Below, piece after piece: positions 17,812-25,506 of a stretch of 64,000 nucleotides of DNA (position 1 is the stretch's first letter; every line of letters starts with the position of its first letter). A program made the translations under genes and the position numbers. The notes beneath the pieces were generated by a model. It did no database searches, was not told where the DNA came from, and saw only the letters and a program-made list of their open reading frames with translations. Source of the stretch: Thalassobacillus sp043497085 (GTDB taxonomy: Bacteria > Bacillota > Bacilli > Bacillales > Halobacillaceae); NCBI GenBank assembly GCA_043497085.1, contig JBIEKI010000004.1; one strand, given 5' to 3'.

Positions 17812-18570
17812 TTAAATATTGATTTTTACTTTACTGTCATCACGTAGTTTTTCTACTAGTTTGGTGATTTGTTCTTGTTCTTTTGATTTCTTTAACTGTT
17901 GTTCTACTTGTGGTTTAACATCTTCATACTTAGGAATCTCTTGTTCCTTGCCTGATTGTTCTGCTTGCTGTTCCATTTGCTTGACCATTTTATCGTATTC
18001 AGCTTTCAATTCTTTTTCGGTTACTTCTGCTTGCTCTGTATTTTCTTCTACATATTTTTCAACTTGAAGACTTTCTCTGATTCTTGGTTTCAACTCATCT
18101 TTAGAAGACATATTGTTCATTTTTAAGAATTCCTGCATTTGTTCCTCGGATTCAATTTGTTTCTCTATTTCTTCGTATTTCTTTTCGACCTTTTTATCGT
18201 CGACTTTAATACCGGATTTTTTTGCATATTGTACGAGAAGTTCAGAATCCACTAAAGAGTTAACGATGCTTTTTTGTAGCTGTTCTTTATTTTCGTCTAC
18301 ATTCATACCCATTTGTTCATATTGTTGTTTCATTGCCTCGTATTGTTGGGTGAATCTGTCTTTTGAAATCTCTTCACCATTGACGACGGCTACTGGGTCT
18401 GGAATATCGCTGCTGCTTTCTTCGGCGTTTTTCTCTTGTTTTTCCTCTGTTTTACCATCTTTGCCTTCCTTGCTTTCGCCTTGGCCGGATTCTTTGTCTC
18501 CGCCGCTGCATGCCGCGAGTCCAAGAACCAATACGATCCCGAACATGATCGTCAGTAACTTTTTATTCAT
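17812..18570 (-). CDS. SurA N-terminal-domain lipoprotein (chaperone-like)
   Basis: 252 residues starting MNKKLLTIMFGIVLVLGLAAC, a lipoprotein signal with lipobox LAAC (Cys21). A Lys/Glu/Gly-rich linker follows, then a SurA_N-type helical domain (DPVAVVNGEEISKDRF, NSLVDSELLVQYAKKSGI). No parvulin PPIase domain is present, unlike PrsA, so chaperone rather than isomerase activity is likely. The start at 18570 has AAAGGAGAG 7 bases upstream; an in-frame start at 18654 would put 28 residues before the signal peptide. It acts on the outer face of the membrane. Confidence 0.9.
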   Translation of the reverse strand: MNKKLLTIMFGIVLVLGLAACSGGDKESGQGESKEGKDGKTEEKQEKNAEESSSDIPDPVAVVNGEEISKDRFTQQYEAMKQQYEQMGMNVDENKEQLQKSIVNSLVDSELLVQYAKKSGIKVDDKKVEKKYEEIEKQIESEEQMQEFLKMNNMSSKDELKPRIRESLQVEKYVEENTEQAEVTEKELKAEYDKMVKQMEQQAEQSGKEQEIPKYEDVKPQVEQQLKKSKEQEQITKLVEKLRDDSKVKINI

Positions 18571-18723
18571 TTTATCTCTCCTTTGATGAACATGATGAAG
18601 CATAAGAGGAGTGTAGCATAGCCCTAATGGCTTGTAAACAAAGATGCCATGCATTCAGATACATAATTTGGCATTCCTGCGAATAAGGTGATTAGAGGAA
18701 AGCAGAGGAGAGGTGGTTTCCAT

Positions 18724-19251
18724 ATGTATTATTATCAGTATCCTTATTACACGTATTACTATCCTGTCCCATACCGGCAGCAGCAGCCTGGTAAGCGCGC
18801 TCATGCCAAACTTGAAGGTGGACCATTGGCTAAAGAGCTGAAAGGCGATGTTAACTTTTATGAATTACCGTATGGAGTAGAGGTGTTTGTCCAATTCCAA
18901 GGACTGCCAAAGTATCAGCCAGGTGGAAATGGAAAGAAACAAATCGGCCCGCATGGATTTCATATCCATGAAAATGGATCCTGTGAAGTAGGTGATCAAA
19001 AAAGTCCTTTTGAAGCGGCAGGCGGGCATTGGAACCCAGACAATCAGCCGCATGGCAATCATGCCGGAGATTTTCCTGTCCTGTTTTCTAATGATGGCTT
19101 TGCACAAATGATGTTCTTTACCAATCGGTTTACAATAGACGATATCCTTAATAAAACGGTGATTATTCATGAAAGTCCGGATGACTATCAAACGCAGCCT
19201 GCGGGCGACGCTGGCAAACGACTTGCATGCGGTATTATAAAACCGATGTGA
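18724..19251 (+). CDS. Cu/Zn superoxide dismutase-family protein with Tyr-rich N-terminus
   Basis: 175 residues. After a very Tyr-rich leader (MYYYQYPYYTYYYPVPYR) comes a SodC domain: GFHIHENGSC (Cu ligands), AAGGHWNP (bridging His), PHGNHAGDFP (Zn ligands), VIIHES (fourth Cu ligand) and the C-terminal AGKRLACGII with the structural Cys. All usual Cu and Zn ligands are visible. B. subtilis YojM, by contrast, is known to lack some. There is no signal peptide or lipobox, and the Tyr-rich leader resembles coat or crust proteins, so a spore-surface location is an inference. ATG 18724 follows GAGGAGAGGTGG. Confidence 0.88.
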   Translation: MYYYQYPYYTYYYPVPYRQQQPGKRAHAKLEGGPLAKELKGDVNFYELPYGVEVFVQFQGLPKYQPGGNGKKQIGPHGFHIHENGSCEVGDQKSPFEAAGGHWNPDNQPHGNHAGDFPVLFSNDGFAQMMFFTNRFTIDDILNKTVIIHESPDDYQTQPAGDAGKRLACGIIKPM

Positions 19252-19510
19252 TTTTTTTGAATAAAAAGGAAGCAGATTGCATAAACTGGAAAAAGCGGAG
19301 GTGATTTGGGCCTTCATCTTGACTTATCAAGCAAATTATAGTAACATAAAAATATAATTTTAATACTTTAAATATGGAAAGTTAGAAAAGTATGAAAGAC
19401 AAAAATCACCTATTATAAAGAGTGATCGATGTTTCATCTGATACTTTTTATAATATGTGATTTTTTATGAAGTCCATATTAATTTTTATGAAACAATGGA
19501 GGACCAAAGA
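19252..19510 (+). promoter_or_regulatory. AT-rich leader region of the cold-shock gene
   Basis: About 250 bases with no gene, AT-rich. This fits the long 5' untranslated leaders of csp mRNAs. A TTGACT at about 19319 could be a -35 element, but I could not place a -10 with confidence. Confidence 0.4.
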
Positions 19511-19711
19511 ATGAAAAATGGTACAGTAAAATGGTTTAACGCAGAAAAAGGCTTCGGTTTCATCGAAGTGCAAGGTGAAGACGACGTATTCGTACATTTC
19601 AGTGCAATCGAAGGCGAAGGCTTCAAGACACTTGAAGAAGGCCAGGCAGTTGAATTCGAAATCACTGAAGGCAACCGCGGACCACAAGCTGCAAATGTAG
19701 TTAAACTATAA
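19511..19711 (+). CDS. cspD: Cold-shock protein (CspD/CspB type)
   Basis: 66 residues, a single OB-fold cold-shock domain. The RNA-binding motifs are KWFNAEKGFGFI (RNP1) and VFVHFSAI (RNP2). The ending NRGPQAANVVKL and the length match CspD best. It is an RNA chaperone. TGGAGGA sits before ATG 19511, while the open frame extending to 19457 has no ribosome site. It is followed by its own terminator and by a YdjO-like gene. Confidence 0.94.
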   Translation: MKNGTVKWFNAEKGFGFIEVQGEDDVFVHFSAIEGEGFKTLEEGQAVEFEITEGNRGPQAANVVKL

Positions 19712-19734
19712 TAGTAGCACAAACATATGAAAAG

Positions 19735-19768
19735 AAAGGGACTGGCTTTAAGAAAGTCAGTCTCTTTT
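19735..19768 (+). terminator. Terminator after cspD
   Basis: AAGAAAGGGACTGGCTTT-AAG-AAAGTCAGTCTCTTTT. Confidence 0.8.
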
Positions 19769-19805
19769 ACATAGGTTCCCATTTTTCAAAGGAGGTAGGC
19801 ATACA

Positions 19806-20009
19806 ATGGCATTCGGTAAAAAGAATCAAGAGGAAATCATTAAAGAAGAGACTAAGATTTGGGTGTGTGACTCAGAGGACTGTAATTGTTGGATGAGGGA
19901 TAATTTTAAAATTGAAGAAACACCGACTTGTCCGATATGCAAAAGTGATATGAGCATCTCTACGAAGGTTCTTCAAGTGGTAGATAATAACAGTATTTAT
20001 TATAAATAA
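19806..20009 (+). CDS. YdjO-like cold-inducible zinc-ribbon protein
   Basis: 67 residues. WVCDSEDCNCWMRDNF and TPTCPICKSDM give two Cys pairs, a small zinc ribbon as in YdjO, which is known as cold-inducible in Bacillus. The position directly behind the csp gene supports a cold-related role. AAAGGAGGT lies before ATG 19806. The function is not established. Confidence 0.82.
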   Translation: MAFGKKNQEEIIKEETKIWVCDSEDCNCWMRDNFKIEETPTCPICKSDMSISTKVLQVVDNNSIYYK

Positions 20010-20019
20010 AATTCGGAAG

Positions 20020-20050
20020 GTCACGCTAAGAAATAAGCGTGGCTTTTTTT
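20020..20050 (+). terminator. Terminator after ydjO-like gene
   Basis: CACGCT-TAAGAAATA-AGCGTG followed by GCTTTTTTT. Confidence 0.75.
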
Positions 20051-20190
20051 ATGAATAGTTGAATGGTCAACCTGTTGGGAACTGGGAGCTCCGGATTGTA
20101 GAATCGACAAAAGTTGTCTTCTCTCCATACAGGCATATTAGACTTGAAACCTTGCTTATCAAATAATTAGATAAGCATAGAGGAGAATTA

Positions 20191-20244
20191 ATGGTGGAAA
20201 TATATCATCTTACGCTTAACAATGATATAATTCTTCTGATATAA
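20191..20244 (+). CDS. 17-codon leader ORF upstream of the ABC-F gene
   Basis: MVEIYHLTLNNDIILLI, with AGAGGAG (20179-20185) at ideal 5-base spacing from ATG 20191, ends 25 bases before the ABC-F start. A hairpin GCTTATC-AAATAATTA-GATAAGC (20154-20176) lies just upstream. Short leader ORFs control several ABC-F genes by ribosome stalling. That this one does so is an inference, and no clear terminator sits between it and the gene. Confidence 0.45.
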   Translation: MVEIYHLTLNNDIILLI

Positions 20245-20269
20245 ATTTTGAAATATGGAGGATTTATGA

Positions 20270-21886
20270 ATGATCAATGTACACAATGTTAGTCTTCGAT
20301 TTGGTGATCAAAAGCTTTTTGAAGACGTAAATATAAAGTTCACCCCTGGTAATTGCTACGGACTTATCGGCGCCAACGGAGCCGGGAAGTCCACATTCTT
20401 AAAGATCTTGAGCGGAGAAATCGAAGCGCAGACTGGAGACGTCTCGATGAAACCAGGACAGCGTATGGCCGTATTGAAACAGAACCATTTTGAGTACGAT
20501 GAGTATGAGGTTTTACAAGTTGTCATCATGGGTCACGCACGACTCTATGAAGTGATGGAAGAGAAAAACGCTATCTATATGAAGCCTGATTTCTCTGATG
20601 AAGATGGAATCAAGGCTGCTGAGCTTGAAGGGGAATTTGCAGAAATGAATGGGTGGGAAGCAGAATCAGATGCTGCCCGTCTATTGAAAGGATTAGGAAT
20701 CGGTGAAGAATTACACGGAAAACTGTTAAAAGACCTCAGTGGTTCAGAAAAAGTGAAAGTACTATTGGCGCAAGCACTCTTCGGCAATCCTGATGTACTG
20801 CTTTTGGATGAGCCGACCAACCACTTGGATATCAAAGCAATCCAATGGCTCGAAGACTTCCTGATCAATTTTGAGAATACAGTCATCGTCGTATCCCATG
20901 ACCGTCACTTCCTGAACAACGTCTGTACCCATATTGCCGATTTAGACTTCGGTAAGATTCAGGTTTATGTCGGTAACTATGATTTTTGGTATGAATCCAG
21001 CCAGTTAGCACAAAAAATGGCTGCCGAACAAAACAAGAAAAAAGAAGAAAAGATCAATGAATTAAAAGAGTTCATCGCCAGATTCAGCGCCAATGCTTCG
21101 AAATCCAAACAGGCGACTTCCAGGAAAAAGCTGCTTGAGAAAATTACACTGGATGATATCCAGCCATCATCCCGCAAATATCCTTATATTGCATTCAATG
21201 CTGACAGAGAAATCGGAAATGATCTATTAGTGGTTGACGGAATATCCAAGACTATTGATGGTGAGAAAGTATTGAATAATGTCAGTTTTACCTTGAATAA
21301 AGATGACAAGGTCGCGTTTGTTGGTGAGAATGAAATCGCTAAGACGACATTATTTCAGATTTTATCTGGTGATATGGAGCCTGACGAAGGCACTTATAAG
21401 TGGGGAATTACAACTTCTCAAAGTTACTTTCCAAAAGATAACTCTAAATACTTTGAAGGGTGCGATTTAACACTGGTCGAGTGGCTGCGTCAATATTCCC
21501 GTGAAGATGAAACGGAAACTTTCCTGCGCGGCTTCCTTGGACGGATGTTATTCTCTGGGGAAGAAGCATTGAAAAAAGCGAGTGTTCTTTCCGGTGGAGA
21601 AAAAGTAAGATGTATGCTGTCTAAAATGATGCTGAGCGGGGCTAATGTCTTGATTCTTGATGAACCAACCAACCACTTGGATTTAGAATCCATTACGGCA
21701 TTGAATAATGGGTTAATCAAGTTTAAGGGATCTATCTTATTTTCTTCTCATGACCACCAATTCATCGAAACGATCGCAAATCGCATCATTGAATTGACCC
21801 CGAACGGGATTGTAGACGAAGAAATGAGTTATGATGAATATATCCAGGATCCGAAAGTAGAACAAAAATTAAAAGCTTTACAATAA
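20270..21886 (+). CDS. ABC-F ATPase, YkpA/YbiT-type
   Basis: 538 residues with two ABC cassettes and no membrane part. Cassette 1 has GANGAGKST (Walker A), LSGSEKVKVLLAQAL (signature) and LLLDEPTNHLD (Walker B). Cassette 2 has a degenerate Walker A, GENEIAKTT, then LSGGEKVRCMLSK and LILDEPTNHLD. The arm between cassettes (KKKEEKINELKEFIARFSANASKSKQ..) is the ABC-F linker. The degenerate second P-loop is, to my knowledge, shared by YkpA orthologues. It probably acts on ribosomes. RBS GGAGG precedes ATG 20270. Confidence 0.93.
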   Translation: MINVHNVSLRFGDQKLFEDVNIKFTPGNCYGLIGANGAGKSTFLKILSGEIEAQTGDVSMKPGQRMAVLKQNHFEYDEYEVLQVVIMGHARLYEVMEEKNAIYMKPDFSDEDGIKAAELEGEFAEMNGWEAESDAARLLKGLGIGEELHGKLLKDLSGSEKVKVLLAQALFGNPDVLLLDEPTNHLDIKAIQWLEDFLINFENTVIVVSHDRHFLNNVCTHIADLDFGKIQVYVGNYDFWYESSQLAQKMAAEQNKKKEEKINELKEFIARFSANASKSKQATSRKKLLEKITLDDIQPSSRKYPYIAFNADREIGNDLLVVDGISKTIDGEKVLNNVSFTLNKDDKVAFVGENEIAKTTLFQILSGDMEPDEGTYKWGITTSQSYFPKDNSKYFEGCDLTLVEWLRQYSREDETETFLRGFLGRMLFSGEEALKKASVLSGGEKVRCMLSKMMLSGANVLILDEPTNHLDLESITALNNGLIKFKGSILFSSHDHQFIETIANRIIELTPNGIVDEEMSYDEYIQDPKVEQKLKALQ

Positions 21887-21903
21887 TAGAATATTGAATT
21901 TAT

Positions 21904-21943
21904 ATAATAGTGTTATTACATATTGTGATAACACTATTATTTT
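21904..21943 (+). terminator. Terminator after the ABC-F gene
   Basis: AATAGTGTTAT and ATAACACTATT around a short loop, then ATTTTG. Confidence 0.75.
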
Positions 21944-21999
21944 GTATTATTTTCCATTGTAATCTTATTGATATATTAATGTTATTACTGAAATATAAT

Positions 22000-22016
22000 T
22001 GTTACTGTTTTGTTCT
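22000..22016 (+). promoter_or_regulatory. Possible WalR box
   Basis: TGTTAC-N5-TGTTCT matches the WalR consensus TGTWAH-N5-TGTWAH except at one position. It lies 73 bases before a YocH-like wall gene, a class that WalR controls in Bacillus. Confidence 0.3.
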
Positions 22017-22088
22017 TCACATTTTTCCCTTATATGTTAAATTAGGGTTTGTAAGCAAATTAATCCAATTTTCTAAGGAGGTTTTCCT

Positions 22089-22838
22089 GTGAAGAAAACA
22101 GTAGTATCATTAGCAGCCGTAACCACAATCTCTGGTGGTCTAGCAGTACAAGCACAGGCACACGATGGGGAATATGTGGTGAACAAAGGCGACACGCTTT
22201 GGGGAATCTCCCAAGAGTATAACGTGACCGTAAATTCATTGAAAGATTGGAACAACCTTGACTCCAATCTAATCTATCCTAATGATAAATTGACAGTTTC
22301 TAACGAAGGAGCTACTCCGGCCGTTTCAAGCGCCGACTATTATACTGTTAAATCCGGTGACACACTTTGGGGAATTTCACAAGATCATGGCGTATCTGTT
22401 AATGAACTTAAAGAATGGAACCAAATATCTACTAATCTAATCTATCCTGGCGATCAACTGAGCTTAAAAGGTGCTGTTGAACAGACAAGCAACACTGAAA
22501 CAAAAGAAACAACAACAGAAACAGAGCAAGCATCTAACTCAGTAGAAGGCCAAACTATAAATGTCAGCGCAACTGCTTATACAGCTAACTGCACAGGCTG
22601 CTCCGGTGTGACAGCAACAGGCATCGACCTGAACGCTAACCCGGACAAAAAAGTTATCGCTGTAGATCCTGATGTCATTCCACTAGGTTCTGAAGTATAT
22701 GTAGAAGGTTATGGACGAGCTGTAGCCGGAGATATCGGCGGAGCTATCCAAGGGAATAAGATTGACGTATTCATCCCAAATCGTTCTGATGCTCTTGCAT
22801 GGGGTGTCAAAAACGTAGAAGTTACTATCTTAGATTAA
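22089..22838 (+). CDS. Secreted LysM-3D cell-wall hydrolase (YocH-like)
   Basis: 249 residues. The signal peptide ends near residue 24 (VQAQAHDG). Two LysM modules follow, YVVNKGDTLWGIS..LTVS and YTVKSGDTLWGIS..LSLK, then a Thr/Glu-rich linker. A C-terminal 3D domain comes last (ATAYTANCTGCSG, KVIAVDPDVIPLGS, GDIGGAIQGNKIDVF with the family's three aspartates). It is an exported muralytic enzyme, probably lytic transglycosylase-like. The start is GTG 22089 behind AAGGAGGT. Confidence 0.92.
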   Translation: MKKTVVSLAAVTTISGGLAVQAQAHDGEYVVNKGDTLWGISQEYNVTVNSLKDWNNLDSNLIYPNDKLTVSNEGATPAVSSADYYTVKSGDTLWGISQDHGVSVNELKEWNQISTNLIYPGDQLSLKGAVEQTSNTETKETTTETEQASNSVEGQTINVSATAYTANCTGCSGVTATGIDLNANPDKKVIAVDPDVIPLGSEVYVEGYGRAVAGDIGGAIQGNKIDVFIPNRSDALAWGVKNVEVTILD

Positions 22839-22847
22839 TAGATTGAG

Positions 22848-22877
22848 AAAGCTGCCTCTTTTGAGGCAGCTTTTTTT
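22848..22877 (+). terminator. Terminator after the LysM-3D gene
   Basis: AAAGCTGCCTC-TTTT-GAGGCAGCTTTTTTT. Confidence 0.92.
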
Positions 22878-22938
22878 ATCATAAAAATGACAGATTCACT
22901 TTAATAAAAGGAATTTTTAGACAAGTCAGTCAACTTTA

Positions 22939-22991
22939 TTGATAGATTGATTCCTATAATAGTATAATTGTATTGTATGTAAGCGAATACA
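22939..22991 (+). promoter_or_regulatory. cstA promoter with cre-like site
   Basis: TTGATA and TATAAT (22963-22968) are 18 bases apart. TGTAAGCGAATACA (22978-22991) differs at one fixed base from the CcpA consensus TGWNANCGNTNWCA and lies at about the transcription start, a repressing position. Carbon-starvation induction would follow. Confidence 0.55.
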
Positions 22992-23025
22992 AATAGCTTA
23001 CTATATGAAATGGAGGAGGGGTTAT

Positions 23026-24765
23026 ATGAGTGGTATTTGGTTAGCGCTAATCGGCGGTCTCGTTTTCTTTCTTGGTTATAGATATTATTCCAAGTTCATC
23101 GCCGAAAAGATTTACCGGTTGGATCCGAATTTTACAACACCTGCCCATCAGTATAAAGATGGTGTAGATTTTGTACCGACCAACAAATTCGTTTTATGGG
23201 GACATCACTTTACATCTGTCGCCGGAGCTGCTCCGATTGTTGGACCGGCTATCGCAGTTTACTGGGGCTGGCTCCCTGCAATATTATGGGTGCTTCTCGG
23301 TACGGTATTTGCTGCCGGGGTCCATGATTTTGGAACATTGGTGTTATCTGTTAGAAACAAAGGACAGTCCGTAGGCACACTGGCAAACAAGCTTATCGGC
23401 CAACGGGCGAAAATATTGTTTTTATTCATTATTCTATTGTTAGTACTTATGGTAAATGCGGTATTTGCCTGGGTTATCGCAAACTTGTTCATTTCCTTCC
23501 CGGCAAGTGTGTTATCTGTGTTTATCCAAATTCCTTTAGCTATCTGGATCGGCTACAGTGTATACAAGAGAAAAGGAAGCATGCTTCTACCTTCAATAGT
23601 GGCTTTAGGAGTCATGTATCTGGCGGCAATCGTCGCTAGTTACGTGCCGGCACTGCAAATAGATATGGTGAAGTATTTCGGAGGTGAAGGCGCAACAGCT
23701 TTATTTGGCATGAGTGCCACTTCTGCAGCATTTCTGGTATGGATCATCGTGTTAATGGTTTACGTCTACATTGCATCCACATTACCAGTATGGAAACTGC
23801 TTCAACCGCGTGATTATATCAATTCTCATCAGTTGATCGTCGGCCTGGGAATTCTTTATTTAGGGTTGTTGTTTACCAATCCGGAGATCACTGCACCAGT
23901 TACGAATGGTCAAGCCAATGATGTATCCTGGTTCCCGTTATTATTCATCACGATTGCATGTGGGGCCATTTCAGGGTTTCATGGGCTGGTATCATCCGGT
24001 ACTTCTTCGAAACAGTTGAATAAAGAAACGGATGCCCGCTTCGTAGGATATTTAGGTTCTGTCGGTGAAGGTGCACTTGCTTTGATTGCCATTATTGCAG
24101 TAGTTACATTTTTCCCGACAGCAGGAGAATTCACAGCTACCTATAGTGGTTTCACGGCAGCAAGTGGTGCAGGGTTAGGAGTCTTTATCCAGGGTGCTGC
24201 TCAATTGGCAACAGGATTAGGAATTCCTGCGTCAGTGGCTGCTACTATCGTATCTGTTATCGTCGTAAGCTTCGCTGCAACAACACTTGACTCATCTGTA
24301 CGTTTGATGCGCTATATCATTGCTGAACTTGGTACAGAATATAATGTCAAACCTATTACCAAAACACATGTTGCTACAACAATTGCTGTGGTATCCAGTG
24401 CCGCACTTACGTTGATTCCTCAAGGACCAAAAGGTTTCGGTTCTGGTGGTTACCTGTTATGGCCGTTATTCGGTACTTCGAACCAATTGCTTGCAGGAAT
24501 CAGTCTATTGCTGGTTTCCATCTGGCTGAAACGTAATGGCAGAAATTATCTACCGACAATCATTCCGATGGCTTTCGTCATGTTTATGACTTTATGGGCG
24601 ATGATCTCCCAGGTGTTTACACAATGGGCGCCATGGACAGAGACTAGTGATTGGCTGTTATTCAGCTTTGGTGCGATTATCCTCATATTCACCTTGTGGA
24701 TTCTGCTCACCGCTTTCTCTGCAATCGCCATGAATAAAAAGGATAGTATCGAAAGAAGTGCTTAA
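23026..24765 (+). CDS. cstA: Carbon starvation protein CstA (peptide/pyruvate transporter)
   Basis: 579 residues with about 15-16 hydrophobic helices. The CstA hallmarks are HHFTSVAGAAPIVGPAIAVYWGW, GVHDFGTLVLSVRN, FHGLVSSGTSSKQLN and TTLDSSVRLMRYI. It sits in the plasma membrane; family members carry peptides or pyruvate under starvation. GGAGGAGGGG lies 5 bases before ATG 23026, and an in-frame ATG at 23005 has none. A weak terminator separates it from the next gene, so readthrough into the following unit is possible. Confidence 0.94.
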   Translation: MSGIWLALIGGLVFFLGYRYYSKFIAEKIYRLDPNFTTPAHQYKDGVDFVPTNKFVLWGHHFTSVAGAAPIVGPAIAVYWGWLPAILWVLLGTVFAAGVHDFGTLVLSVRNKGQSVGTLANKLIGQRAKILFLFIILLLVLMVNAVFAWVIANLFISFPASVLSVFIQIPLAIWIGYSVYKRKGSMLLPSIVALGVMYLAAIVASYVPALQIDMVKYFGGEGATALFGMSATSAAFLVWIIVLMVYVYIASTLPVWKLLQPRDYINSHQLIVGLGILYLGLLFTNPEITAPVTNGQANDVSWFPLLFITIACGAISGFHGLVSSGTSSKQLNKETDARFVGYLGSVGEGALALIAIIAVVTFFPTAGEFTATYSGFTAASGAGLGVFIQGAAQLATGLGIPASVAATIVSVIVVSFAATTLDSSVRLMRYIIAELGTEYNVKPITKTHVATTIAVVSSAALTLIPQGPKGFGSGGYLLWPLFGTSNQLLAGISLLLVSIWLKRNGRNYLPTIIPMAFVMFMTLWAMISQVFTQWAPWTETSDWLLFSFGAIILIFTLWILLTAFSAIAMNKKDSIERSA

Positions 24766-24774
24766 TAAACCGAT

Positions 24775-24808
24775 AAGCCGCGCTGAAAATAGTGCGGCTT
24801 TTCTCTTT
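24775..24808 (+). terminator. Terminator/attenuator between cstA and the TGA-containing gene
   Basis: AAGCCGC-GCTGAAAATAGT-GCGGCTT followed by TTCTCTTT. It ends two bases before the next ribosome site, so the next genes probably rely on readthrough or an overlapping promoter. Confidence 0.65.
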
Positions 24809-24824
24809 CAAGGAGGTGAAAGAA

Positions 24825-25202
24825 ATGGTTGATATTATTATTATCCGGGCTGAAAAAGAAATCGGGATGGGATGATGTGGCGGCATCAGTGATGACGGGC
24901 TCATCACCATGTCTGAAGAATTCAAGCACCATGACAAGGACCGAAAAGATATGGGGGAAATCTATCGTCAGACCATGATAGATTATGGGGATAAGGTGGA
25001 TATCAGTTTTTTAGATCCAAGAAACCTGATATCGATTGCTGCTTATTTCATCAAACATATAAAAGCAGGAAATATCACTTCCTGGGAAGGATTCAACCAT
25101 TTTTTCCTTCATATTAAATTCAATGCCGTATTCATCAATGGCCGATACCTTAAAGATCTCAACAATTATGATAAACTGATTAAAGAAATACTATATACCT
25201 AG
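24825..25202 (+). CDS. Candidate selenoprotein: thioredoxin-like protein with in-frame TGA (codon 17)
   Basis: AAGGAGGTGA (24810-24819) stands 5 bases before ATG 24825. The frame reads MVDIIIIRAEKEIGMG, then TGA (24873-24875), then CGGISDDG and continues openly to 25202. The next ATG (24909) has no ribosome site. A perfect 7-bp hairpin GTGATGA-CGGGC-TCATCAC (24889-24907) starts 13 bases after the TGA, with a G in the second loop position. This fits the bacterial SECIS pattern. The N-terminal strand, the UC/CC pair at 17-18 and a late VFINGRYL strand suggest a thioredoxin fold, loosely like ArsD. Alternatives are a nonsense mutation, a sequence error, or a 16-residue leader peptide. 125 aa if read through. 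Confidence 0.55.
24889..24907 (+). promoter_or_regulatory. SECIS-like hairpin after the in-frame TGA
   Basis: A 7-bp perfect stem with loop CGGGC. The loop begins 20 bases after the TGA, within the known spacing for bacterial Sec insertion. A weaker competing hairpin, TGATG-TGGCGG-CATCA (24873-24888), includes the TGA itself. Confidence 0.5.
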
Positions 25203-25213
25203 GAGGCGGCAAG

Positions 25214-25480
25214 ATGACGGATAAAAAGTTTTCGCTTAAACGTCTCTTCGAACTTTATGATGAAGTTTTAAGTCTACCGCACAAAAATGAAGTGGCTAGG
25301 GAATTGCGTGATGAAGATGACTTATTTTTATTACTGGTCTATTCAGATATGCTTGGCATACCGAATCCTGCCTTTTATTATACACTGGAACTTTATCCTT
25401 ATATCATCGAAAAGTTTCATGACTGGCACCTTCGAATGGGGATGGAAAAATCTCCTCTCGACGGTATTCGCTGCTGTTAA
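25214..25480 (+). CDS. cory-CC-star family protein
   Basis: 88 residues ending GIRCC directly before the stop, the trait that names the family. It is mostly helical (FSLKRLFELYDEVLSLPHKNE, FYYTLELYPYIIEKFHDWH), with no signal or membrane segment. AGGAGGCGG precedes ATG 25214, 11 bases after the previous gene. The terminal vicinal thiols could bind metal or metalloid or exchange with the upstream thiol/selenol protein. No function is established. Recognition of the family name is from memory. Confidence 0.8.
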   Translation: MTDKKFSLKRLFELYDEVLSLPHKNEVARELRDEDDLFLLLVYSDMLGIPNPAFYYTLELYPYIIEKFHDWHLRMGMEKSPLDGIRCC

Positions 25481-25506
25481 ATATGGAGTGAAGGGGTTAT
25501 TGGCTA

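Noticed and set aside
24909..25202. Separate short gene starting at ATG 24909
   Set aside because: No ribosome site upstream, and the same frame continues back through a TGA to a start with an excellent one. Kept only as the fallback reading.
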